Source: an uncultured Maritalea sp.
Lineage (GTDB): Bacteria > Pseudomonadota > Alphaproteobacteria > Rhizobiales > Devosiaceae
Assembly: GCA_913055925.1 (NCBI GenBank)
Contig: CAJXLH010000204.1
Location: 1 to 5,452, forward strand
DNA length: 5,452 nucleotides
Reading direction: 5' to 3'
Shown here: piece by piece, positions 1 to 4,776 of the stretch
How positions within the stretch are numbered: position 1 is the stretch's first letter
Layout of the letters: every line of letters starts with the position of its first letter
Made by a program: the position numbers and the translations under genes
Notes under the pieces: generated by a model
What the model saw: only the letters and a program-made list of their open reading frames with translations
What the model was told of the DNA's origin: nothing
Database searches by the model: none

Positions 1-135
1 TAGTTGGTTGAGGCCTTCTGCGCGCCGTGCGCTGACGCAAACCGTGTATCCATCCTCGGCCAACCGTTTGGCAAGACCCGCGCCCAAGCCGCTGCTTGCG
101 CCAACTATCCAAGCTGTTTTTTGACGGGCAATCAC
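1..135 (-). CDS. Short-chain dehydrogenase/reductase (SDR), N-terminal 45 codons only
   Basis: This is the start of a gene that runs off the left edge. It opens with GTG at 135-133. The 45 visible residues form the first beta-alpha-beta unit of a Rossmann fold: strand TAWIVGA, the glycine-rich turn G12-A-S-S-G16-L-G18 (the TGxxxGxG dinucleotide-binding motif of classical SDRs), a helix, then strand YTVCVSARR. Arginines 37-38 at the end of the second strand suggest NADP(H) preference, which is an inference from the family. The catalytic Ser-Tyr-Lys region lies outside the window, so the substrate is unknown. Its GTG overlaps the TGA of the upstream glycosyltransferase (GTGA), and no clear Shine-Dalgarno precedes it, so translation is probably coupled. 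The fold assignment is firm; the role is open. Confidence 0.88.
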   Translation of the reverse strand, partial: MIARQKTAWIVGASSGLGAGLAKRLAEDGYTVCVSARRAEGLNQL

Positions 136-1649
136 TGCTCAACCAGGTTTGTAGCGCGTGGCTGGTAATTTGTTCCGAGATAAAGATCGTACGTCAGCAG
201 CGGATAACCGAAGCGTTCAATGGTGAGGCTGTCCACTTTGGTGATTTGATCAAAACGACGCTTTGCTTCGTCCAAATAGCCAAACTCATCATTCAAAATG
301 AGAGCATTCTTGCCAGCAATTTGGTTGCGCTGTTCCCAAATGTCAAACTGGCTGGGGCGAACCTCAATCGCCGTGATGTCAGTGCGGCCCATGGCAAACG
401 ACAATTGCGATCCCAATTGGAATCGGGTGGTCGCCAAAAATGCGACATCACTATTTGCTTCTTCTGCGTTGCGCACAAAATCAGCGACTTCTGACCAATT
501 GTAGACAGTTGCAGCTTCTGCATCGCGCCCGCCAAAAAAGTTAGGTAATGGCAGAACCACATAATTTATTGTGACGGCAGTGATAACAAGGCCGCCAAAT
601 ATTAGATGCCCCCAGGCAAGCCATTTGCGCATCCGCAAGAATGGCAAAAGCGCCAGCATCAAAATGTATGAGAGGTCGCTCCAGTACCACAATGTGAATG
701 AGAAGAACGCGATGAACATGAACGTGCCGGTAGACATGATTGTCACAAGCCGCGCAAACCAAACGCCAATACCAGCGAAATTGGCCTCGGTTTTAGTGCG
801 AAACAGCTTGATAAACGGCCCGATGAGGAATGGTCCGAAAAGGATGATGGTGGCCAACAAGAAGTTGAAAAACGCGTCGGTGTTAAACGCAGTTAGCCAG
901 TCTGCTCCATGCCTGTCGTTCAAATGAAAGCCAAAAGACGCAAAATCTCGGTTGAGGTTCCAATAAATGGTAGGCGCTTGCATGATTACGCTGATGAGAC
1001 CCGCCGCATAAATGTGCACAGACCGCAACAGCGGACGTAGCTTTGGGTGAAATAACACCAAAAGAGCTACCGCGAGGCCAACAAACACTGCGCTGTACTT
1101 AGTAAGTCCAGCCAATCCCAGTACCAAGGCGCCAAGATAAAGCGTCGAAACTTGACCGCTTTGGCCTTTGGCAATGTCGGAAAAATAGGCGGTAAAGCAG
1201 TAGAGCGAACCAAGGGTCAGAAAGATCAATAAATGGTCGTGATAAACAATGGTGGACCACACAAACAAGGTTGGTGATGCAGCAACGACCAGCAGGACAA
1301 AAAGCCAGTTCGCCTTTGTTTGCTCAGGGGCAAGCCTGCGTGCATAAAGGAATAAAACAAACGCGCTACCGACTGTTGTGGCCAATGACACGGCGCGTAG
1401 ACCAATCAGATTGTCTCCAAAAATCGCGCTCGAAAGGCCGAGTACCCAACCGGCGAGGCCGGGGTGGTCAAAGTAAGACCATGCAGGGTTTTTGCCCCAA
1501 AGCCAATAATAAGCTTCATCACCCAGCGGTTGCATCGTGAAGCTGATGACGAGTTTCAACGCTAAGAAATAAAGCAAACACGCTATCATGAACTTGTTGG
1601 AAAAGGGCAGGTTCTGCACGTCGGCCCGATCTGAAGTTCTTTCTGACAC
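132..1649 (-). CDS. GT39/ArnT-like membrane glycosyltransferase (second copy of a tandem pair)
   Basis: Predicted 505-aa integral membrane protein with about 11 hydrophobic segments and a soluble C-terminal part from about residue 365. Family members transfer a sugar from a polyprenyl-phosphate donor to a lipid, glycan or protein on the periplasmic side. The first periplasmic loop carries the acidic D44-E45-A-Y-Y-W motif and Y-F-D-H-P-G at 59-64. Further matches to the upstream copy are YHDHLL (136-141), TKY (183-185), FASF..HLNDR (236-246) and the C-terminal LATTRF and RPSQFD blocks. I chose GTG at 1649 because TAGGGA lies 8 bases upstream and the length then fits the neighbour (490 aa). The frame stays open upstream to 1892, but that part overlaps the previous gene. 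ATG at 1589 is a less likely start. The gap to the upstream gene is 82 bases and holds a TATAAG box (1689-1684) without a good -35. H-P-P is changed to H-P-G, and the HW..AP motif reads LWYWSDL. Donor and acceptor are unknown. Confidence 0.85.
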   Translation of the reverse strand: MSERTSDRADVQNLPFSNKFMIACLLYFLALKLVISFTMQPLGDEAYYWLWGKNPAWSYFDHPGLAGWVLGLSSAIFGDNLIGLRAVSLATTVGSAFVLFLYARRLAPEQTKANWLFVLLVVAASPTLFVWSTIVYHDHLLIFLTLGSLYCFTAYFSDIAKGQSGQVSTLYLGALVLGLAGLTKYSAVFVGLAVALLVLFHPKLRPLLRSVHIYAAGLISVIMQAPTIYWNLNRDFASFGFHLNDRHGADWLTAFNTDAFFNFLLATIILFGPFLIGPFIKLFRTKTEANFAGIGVWFARLVTIMSTGTFMFIAFFSFTLWYWSDLSYILMLALLPFLRMRKWLAWGHLIFGGLVITAVTINYVVLPLPNFFGGRDAEAATVYNWSEVADFVRNAEEANSDVAFLATTRFQLGSQLSFAMGRTDITAIEVRPSQFDIWEQRNQIAGKNALILNDEFGYLDEAKRRFDQITKVDSLTIERFGYPLLTYDLYLGTNYQPRATNLVEQ

Positions 1650-1657
1650 GTTGAATT

Positions 1658-1662
1658 TCCCT
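1658..1662 (-). promoter_or_regulatory. Ribosome binding site deciding the GTG start at 1649
   Basis: On the minus strand AGGGA stands 8 bases before GTG (1649-1647). None of the alternative upstream starts lies outside the previous coding region, so this site settles the start of the second glycosyltransferase. Confidence 0.6.
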
Positions 1663-1731
1663 ACAAACTGAATTTCGCTTTCTCTTATAGCAACGGGCGA
1701 CAGTCGTCGACCGGCTGACAAAGCACAGCTA

Positions 1732-3204
1732 TTATTTGATGAATCCTTCGGCCAAATAAATATCCACCGCGTTGATGACGTGGCCAAACCGTTGATGCTC
1801 AACGCGAGTGAGGAAGGTTGTTTTTTCAAACCTATGCGCAGTGAGTTCCAGATCACCGAATTTGTCGTGCAACAACAACGCGCTTTGACCAACCTCTAGA
1901 TCCTTGCGGCCGATGAAACTGAAATGAGTCGGTCGCGGTGAAAGATCGTATATGGCAGTGCTGTTTAGCGTGTGCGCAAGTTGTCCAGCAGTCGCATAGT
2001 GGGTTGTCGCCAAATAGGCGTCTGGGTATTGCAACTTCAATTCTGTGATTTCTTTTGCAAACTCGCTCCAGCCATAAACGCGCTCAACTTCCGGCGTGCG
2101 CGAACCCATCAGTATTTCTACCGGCGCGACCGTGTAGTTGAATGTGGCATAAATTGCGAAAACCGCGCCGAGCACAAAGTGAAGCCCAAGCAACCATATG
2201 TTTCGCAAAAGTAGCGGCATAAACGCCAACATCAGTGCGTAGCTTGGTGCCATCCAATACCAATGAACCGCACCACGGCTTGCTGAAAGCGTGAAATATA
2301 ATGTCGACAGTGCGATGCTCGCCCGCGCAATCCACAATGCTGCTTTACCAAAGCCTGAAACCTGCTTAATCGGCAAAAACAACATTACCATCGGGACCAG
2401 CAAAACCGGCCCAAAATAAACAATTGTCGATAGGATAAAACGGTAAAATGGAGCCGGAAGAAAGACCGAGAATATCGGGTCTGTGTATCTGTCATTCAGA
2501 TGCAACTGGAAAGACGCAAACTCATTCTGCAGGTTCCAAATGAGCACCGGCAGGAAAAAGCAAACGCTAAGGATGCCAGCAAGATAAATATGCTGTTGGC
2601 GCAGAAGCCTCCAAAGTTTTGGATGACCGAGGACAACCAACGCGACGCTAACGCCCAAGAATGCAGTATTGTATTTTGAAAGGGCAGCGAGGCCCAAAAG
2701 AATTGCGCCGCCATATAGCCAGCGTAGATCTGGCGTTTCATCATCAATCAGCGCGCCAAAGTGTTTGGCAAAACAATAGACCGATGCAAGTGTGAATAAG
2801 ATCAGCAAGTGATCGTTGTAAACAATCGACGTCCACGCAAACAAAGTCGGGGAGGCGAGAAACGCCGCAATGATCGTTAGAAAGCTCGCAGTGTCTTTTT
2901 GAGGGACCAGCTGACGTGCAAAAAGCCAATAGATATAGGTTGTGCCGCCAAAGGTTATGAGCGTAGGCAAACGCATGCCAAGAACATTATTGCCAAATAG
3001 AAGGCTTGTTAGACCAATAATCCAAGCGTTTAATGGCGGATGGTCAAAATACGACAGCTGAAATTGCTGTCCCCAAACCCAGTAATAAGCCTCATCAGCG
3101 GCGATGATGGTAAATGCAGTGAAACAAAGCTTTGCAAAGATAAAGCCGACAACGACCGCACTAAGGACAGGGTGTTCTTTAAAAATCGTGCGAACGTTTG
3201 GCAT
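1732..3204 (-). CDS. GT39/ArnT-like membrane glycosyltransferase (first copy of a tandem pair)
   Basis: Predicted 490-aa protein with about 11 membrane segments between residues 11 and 360 and a C-terminal soluble region. It belongs to the GT39/PMT_2 superfamily that includes ArnT, which uses polyprenyl-phosphate sugars at the periplasmic face. Visible motifs: D37-E38-A-Y-Y-W (the acidic pair in the first loop that is catalytically important in the family), Y-F-D-H-P-P-L (52-58), YNDHLL (129-134), SKYN (176-179), FASF..HLNDR (229-239), HWYW.APSY (314-322) and a C-terminal LATTHY...GQLA block (398-410). It aligns along its whole length with the next gene, so the two arose by duplication. ATG at 3204 is chosen: GGAA lies about 10 bases upstream, and the protein then begins shortly before membrane segment 1. 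The frame extends to a TTG at 3291, but that would run into the tRNA terminator. The gene follows that terminator, so it needs its own promoter in 3205-3289; I see no convincing one. Sugar and acceptor are not inferable. Confidence 0.87.
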   Translation of the reverse strand: MPNVRTIFKEHPVLSAVVVGFIFAKLCFTAFTIIAADEAYYWVWGQQFQLSYFDHPPLNAWIIGLTSLLFGNNVLGMRLPTLITFGGTTYIYWLFARQLVPQKDTASFLTIIAAFLASPTLFAWTSIVYNDHLLILFTLASVYCFAKHFGALIDDETPDLRWLYGGAILLGLAALSKYNTAFLGVSVALVVLGHPKLWRLLRQQHIYLAGILSVCFFLPVLIWNLQNEFASFQLHLNDRYTDPIFSVFLPAPFYRFILSTIVYFGPVLLVPMVMLFLPIKQVSGFGKAALWIARASIALSTLYFTLSASRGAVHWYWMAPSYALMLAFMPLLLRNIWLLGLHFVLGAVFAIYATFNYTVAPVEILMGSRTPEVERVYGWSEFAKEITELKLQYPDAYLATTHYATAGQLAHTLNSTAIYDLSPRPTHFSFIGRKDLEVGQSALLLHDKFGDLELTAHRFEKTTFLTRVEHQRFGHVINAVDIYLAEGFIK

Positions 3205-3289
3205 GTACAATTTGTTCCAACAAGAAATCGTTACGCCTAAATAGCAATTCAAGAATGTAACTGCACTAGTGATTGCCAAAATTTCGCAC

Positions 3290-3315
3290 AAAAAAACCGG
3301 CCCAAAGGCCGGTTT
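3290..3315 (-). terminator. Rho-independent terminator of the tRNA-Glu transcript
   Basis: A 9-bp perfect stem (3294-3302 with 3307-3315, arm AAACCGGCC) has a 4-base loop. Read on the minus strand it ends in a run of seven T (3296-3290). It lies 27 bases past the tRNA 3' end and before the glycosyltransferase genes, so it ends the tRNA transcript and separates it from the downstream unit. Confidence 0.88.
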
Positions 3316-3322
3316 CTTATTT

Positions 3323-3347
3323 CGCCCAATCCTGTGAAGGATTGGCG
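3323..3347 (-). repeat. Inverted repeat spanning the tRNA 3' CCA and its trailer
   Basis: CCAATCC (3326-3332) and GGATTGG (3339-3345) form a perfect 7-bp stem with loop TGTGAA. Allowing one bulged C at 3327, the stem extends to CGCC/GGCG (3323-3326 with 3344-3347). On the minus strand the first arm includes the encoded CCA of tRNA-Glu, so the unprocessed trailer could pair with the CCA end. Confidence 0.6.
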
Positions 3348-3418
3348 CGCCCTACGGGACTCGAACCCGTGTTTCCGCCGTGAAAGGGCGGCGTCCTAGA
3401 CCGCTAGACGAAGGGCGC
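3343..3418 (-). tRNA. tRNA-Glu, anticodon UUC, CCA encoded
   Basis: A 76-nt cloverleaf can be folded by eye. The acceptor arm GCGCCCT pairs with AGGGCGC (7 bp), followed by discriminator G and an encoded CCA (3345-3343). The D arm is GTCT...AGGAC. The anticodon stem CCGCC/GGCGG encloses loop CTTTCAC with anticodon TTC (bases 3384-3382), which reads GAA and GAG glutamate codons. The T arm is CGGG-TTCGAGT-CCCG. The gene stands alone, with a promoter-like site just upstream and a strong terminator just downstream. No second copy of its 3' end is seen nearby, so nothing suggests use as an integration site here. Confidence 0.97.
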
Positions 3419-3435
3419 TAGCGAAGTGTGTGCAC

Positions 3436-3464
3436 CGTATATTGACGTTCAGCGTAAGACGCAA
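3436..3464 (-). promoter_or_regulatory. Candidate sigma-70-type promoter for tRNA-Glu
   Basis: On the minus strand TTGCGT (3464-3459) is followed by a 17-base spacer and TATACG (3441-3436). Transcription would start near 3429-3430, about ten bases before the tRNA 5' end, as expected for a short leader. The match to consensus is only moderate (TTG of the -35; TATA of the -10). Confidence 0.5.
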
Positions 3465-3480
3465 GAGGCAAATTCAATTT

Positions 3481-3500
3481 TTTGCAAAAAAATATGCAAA
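3481..3500. repeat. AT-rich inverted repeat between the M15 lipoprotein and tRNA genes
   Basis: TTTGCA (3481-3486) and TGCAAA (3495-3500) are perfectly inverted around an 8-base A/T loop, about 35 bases past the stop of the M15 gene. The stem is short and AT-rich and no T-run follows the second arm, so it is a poor terminator. It may mark the 3' end of that transcript or be upstream promoter sequence of the tRNA. The rest of the 3419-3533 gap is AT-rich without a gene. Confidence 0.35.
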
Positions 3501-3533
3501 TCACTGATTTTAATGTTGGATTGCGCGAGTTTA

Positions 3534-3980
3534 CTAACATCCCTTAAAGGTGACGGGGCGTTTGTAGCCGCTTGGTCGACGGCGAATATCTACATGAACA
3601 AACTTTCGCCCTGGATAACAACCAAGTCCACCGACTTCGCCAGTATTCTTCAAAAACTTGATGAGTTGGGACTTTGGGACGCCGGGAATGAAGAAGTCCG
3701 CCGCCTTGCAGCTTTGGTGATACGAGCCCCATGCCCCGCCGACTTTCCAATTATGGAATGGGTTTCTGTATCCTGAAGTGACAACTGGCGCACGCTTAAA
3801 GTGCATTTCCGCCTTCCACAGAATCAACCGCAGCTTTGGAAGAAGACAAAATGTTTGAACTTTCGAATGCTCAACATAAAGCCCGTATTTCTTTTGGTAT
3901 TTTTGTGAGGTGAGGCCGCCCAAAGATGCGCAACCAGCCAAAAACACGGCACTAACAATAAGGGCAACAATAACGCGCAT
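3534..3980 (-). CDS. Small lipoprotein with M15A-type (YcbK/DUF882-like) peptidase domain
   Basis: Predicted 148 aa. The N-terminus is a lipoprotein signal peptide: Arg2, a hydrophobic stretch, and the lipobox F-L-A-G-C with Cys17 as the lipidation site. The mature part resembles the compact zinc D-Ala-D-Ala carboxypeptidase-like family: T-S-G-Y-R (68-72), G-S-Y-H88-Q-S-C-K-A-A-D95-F, then G-G-L-G-C-Y-P (117-123) and F-V-H129-V-D. His88, Asp95 and His129 sit where the zinc ligands of this family are expected. It therefore probably acts on, or binds, peptidoglycan peptides in the periplasm while membrane anchored. ATG at 3980 is preferred over an in-frame TTG at 3992: GAG lies 7 bases upstream and the signal peptide is then normal. 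The gene lies downstream of gloA on the same strand but a terminator-like hairpin separates them. It ends in a cysteine (Cys148). Enzymatic activity is not proven by the motifs. Confidence 0.82.
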   Translation of the reverse strand: MRVIVALIVSAVFLAGCASLGGLTSQKYQKKYGLYVEHSKVQTFCLLPKLRLILWKAEMHFKRAPVVTSGYRNPFHNWKVGGAWGSYHQSCKAADFFIPGVPKSQLIKFLKNTGEVGGLGCYPGRKFVHVDIRRRPSGYKRPVTFKGC

Positions 3981-4009
3981 CGTATGGCTCAAACTCTCAA
4001 ATGTAGAGC

Positions 4010-4044
4010 CAAAATAATAGACCGGCGATGCCTAACCGCCGGTC
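4010..4044 (-). terminator. Terminator-like hairpin after gloA
   Basis: A perfect 8-bp GC-rich stem, GACCGGCG (4020-4027) with CGCCGGTC (4037-4044), encloses a 9-base loop. On the minus strand it is followed by the T-rich tail TATTATTTTG. It lies 44 bases past the gloA stop and only 39 bases before the M15 lipoprotein ATG, so it may either end the gloA transcript or act as a partial stop between two genes of one unit. Confidence 0.65.
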
Positions 4045-4054
4045 AACAAGAATG

Positions 4055-4087
4055 GTTAAGATTTTACATTGTTTGGCAAATCTTAGC
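4055..4087. repeat. AT-rich inverted repeat directly after the gloA stop
   Basis: TAAGATTT (4057-4064) and AAATCTTA (4078-4085) are perfectly inverted around 13 bases. A T-G wobble and a G-C pair extend the stem to 4055/4087. It abuts the gloA stop codon (4090-4088) and precedes the GC-rich hairpin at 4020-4044, giving two hairpins in a row in the gloA 3' region. Confidence 0.5.
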
Positions 4088-4504
4088 TTACCATTCGCCT
4101 GTGTTTTCCATGGAGAGCCAAGGCTCTGAAGGCTCAAGCGCCCCGTCTTGCAGGAGTTCAACCGAAATATTGTCTGGTGAGCGAACAAATGCCATGCGTC
4201 CATCGCGCGGCGGTCGGTTAATGGTGTAGCCCATATCCATGAGGTGTTGGCAAGTGGCATAAATGTCATCAACGCGATAGGCGAGGTGCCCGAAGTTGCG
4301 GCCACCATCGTAACCTTTTTCATCCCAATTGTGCGTCAGTTCAATTTCGCCGCCTTCGTCGCCAGGGGCGGCCAAGAAGATCAGCGTGAAGCGACCTTTC
4401 TCGTGATCATGACGGCGTGTCTCTTTCAAACCAAGCCCGTCGCAATAAAATCGTAGGCTTTCGTCAACGTCCGAAACACGGACCATCGTGTGCAAAAACT
4501 TCAT
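4088..4504 (-). CDS. gloA: Glyoxalase I (lactoylglutathione lyase), VOC family
   Basis: Predicted 138 aa, the usual size of bacterial glyoxalase I, which isomerises the hemithioacetal of methylglyoxal and glutathione to S-lactoylglutathione in the cytoplasm. It begins M-K-F-L-H5-T-M-V-R-V, like E. coli GloA (MRLLHTMLRV). The four metal ligands of the VOC fold can be placed: His5, Glu55 (in E-I-E-L-T-H-N-W), His73 (in G-H-L-A) and Glu116 (in S-V-E-L-L). The two babab modules are at about 1-65 and 70-118. The ATG at 4504 has a strong GGAGAG 5 bases upstream. Lacking the long insertions typical of zinc-type enzymes, it resembles the nickel-activated short type, although metal choice is an inference. 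It is divergent from the cold-shock gene and is followed by two hairpins before the M15 lipoprotein gene. No hydroxyacylglutathione hydrolase partner is in the window. Confidence 0.93.
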   Translation of the reverse strand: MKFLHTMVRVSDVDESLRFYCDGLGLKETRRHDHEKGRFTLIFLAAPGDEGGEIELTHNWDEKGYDGGRNFGHLAYRVDDIYATCQHLMDMGYTINRPPRDGRMAFVRSPDNISVELLQDGALEPSEPWLSMENTGEW

Positions 4505-4509
4505 CGAAT

Positions 4510-4515
4510 CTCTCC
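4510..4515 (-). promoter_or_regulatory. gloA: Ribosome binding site of gloA
   Basis: GGAGAG on the minus strand with 5 bases to the ATG at 4504. It is a near-consensus Shine-Dalgarno and fixes the gloA start. Confidence 0.75.
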
Positions 4516-4524
4516 AAAGTTAAC

Positions 4525-4539
4525 AAGTTGAGGCAACTT
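4525..4539. repeat. Small inverted repeat in the gloA leader/promoter region
   Basis: AAGTTG (4525-4530) and CAACTT (4534-4539) are perfectly inverted around AGG, just upstream of the gloA Shine-Dalgarno. Flanking GTTAA (4519-4523) and TTAAC (4537-4541) add partial outer symmetry. It could be an operator for a dimeric regulator or a leader hairpin; nothing in the sequence decides. Confidence 0.4.
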
Positions 4540-4595
4540 AACGCGGTGGCCGCACCAATTGCCATGTCTGAATGTGAATAATTCGCGGTAGGTAT

Positions 4596-4695
4596 CTGAT
4601 TGTAAGCATTCAGCTTTTCGCTGCAAGATACGGAAATCTACGTGCTCATTGTGTCGGTTGGTTAACAGAATCTAACAAAATGCTTAACAAATCAG
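4596..4695. repeat. Long-range imperfect inverted repeat in the divergent gloA / cold-shock intergenic region
   Basis: CTGATTGTAAGCATT (4596-4610) is the inverse of AATGCTTAACAAATCAG (4679-4695), apart from two single extra bases in the second arm: 15 pairs with two bulges, 68 bases apart. The enclosed segment includes a small hairpin, CAGC (4611-4614) with GCTG (4620-4623). If transcription of the cold-shock gene begins upstream of 4596, its leader could fold into one large branched structure. Otherwise the arms may be paired protein-binding sites. The whole gap (4505-4776) holds no gene that I can support and no clear -35/-10 pair. Confidence 0.45.
4661..4691 (+). repeat. Three spaced TAACA elements upstream of the cold-shock gene
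   Basis: GTTAACAGAA (4661-4670), TCTAACAAAA (4671-4680) and CTTAACAAA (4683-4691) are copies of a YTAACARAA element. Their TAACA cores start at 4663, 4673 and 4685, and the outer two are exactly 22 bases apart, about two helical turns. A fourth GTTAACAA lies at 4519-4526 near gloA. The TTAA halves resemble those of alphaproteobacterial CtrA sites (TTAA-N7-TTAA), but the middle copy is CTAA and out of register by one base, so this is only a resemblance. Confidence 0.35.
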
Positions 4696-4760
4696 CTTGA
4701 ATCGGACAAACTTACCTAAGAGTAAAGCGTATCCCTGCTTGTGGTGGAGCAGGAAAAAAC

Positions 4761-4766
4761 AGAGGA
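4761..4766 (+). promoter_or_regulatory. Ribosome binding site favouring the ATG at 4777
   Basis: AGAGGA ends ten bases before ATG 4777. The in-frame GTG codons at 4741 and 4744 have no such site upstream, so the shorter protein is preferred. Confidence 0.5.
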
Positions 4767-4776
4767 TGGCGCGATT

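Noticed and set aside
96..494. 132-codon plus-strand open frame
   Set aside because: It lies opposite the well-supported glycosyltransferase and SDR coding sequence and its translation has no recognisable domain.
1684..1689. TATAAG as the -10 of an internal promoter before the second glycosyltransferase
   Set aside because: The -10 match is good, but nothing at 16-18 bases upstream resembles a -35; TTGTCA is 26 bases away. Kept only as a note.
1650..1892. 81-codon N-terminal extension of the second glycosyltransferase
   Set aside because: It overlaps the end of the first glycosyltransferase in another frame, is cysteine- and serine-rich without family similarity, and a GTG with a good ribosome binding site follows at 1649.
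3205..3289. Promoter for the glycosyltransferase unit (TTGGCA at 3279-3274, minus strand)
   Set aside because: The hexamer 17 bases downstream (ATTCTT) does not resemble a -10 box, so no promoter is called although one is expected here.
3205..3291. TTG-initiated extension of the first glycosyltransferase
   Set aside because: Its start touches the T-run of the tRNA terminator and its sequence lacks family features; ATG 3204 gives a normal N-terminus.
3343..3418. tRNA-Glu as an integration site for a genomic island
   Set aside because: No integrase gene and no second copy of the tRNA 3' end is seen in the window; flanking genes look like normal chromosome.
3426..3776. 116-codon plus-strand open frame
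   Set aside because: It crosses the tRNA promoter region and is antisense to the M15 lipoprotein; no recognisable domain or ribosome binding site.
4741..4776. GTG starts at 4741 or 4744 for the cold-shock protein
   Set aside because: No Shine-Dalgarno precedes them, whereas AGAGGA precedes ATG 4777. They cannot be excluded fully because the extra 12 codons are open.
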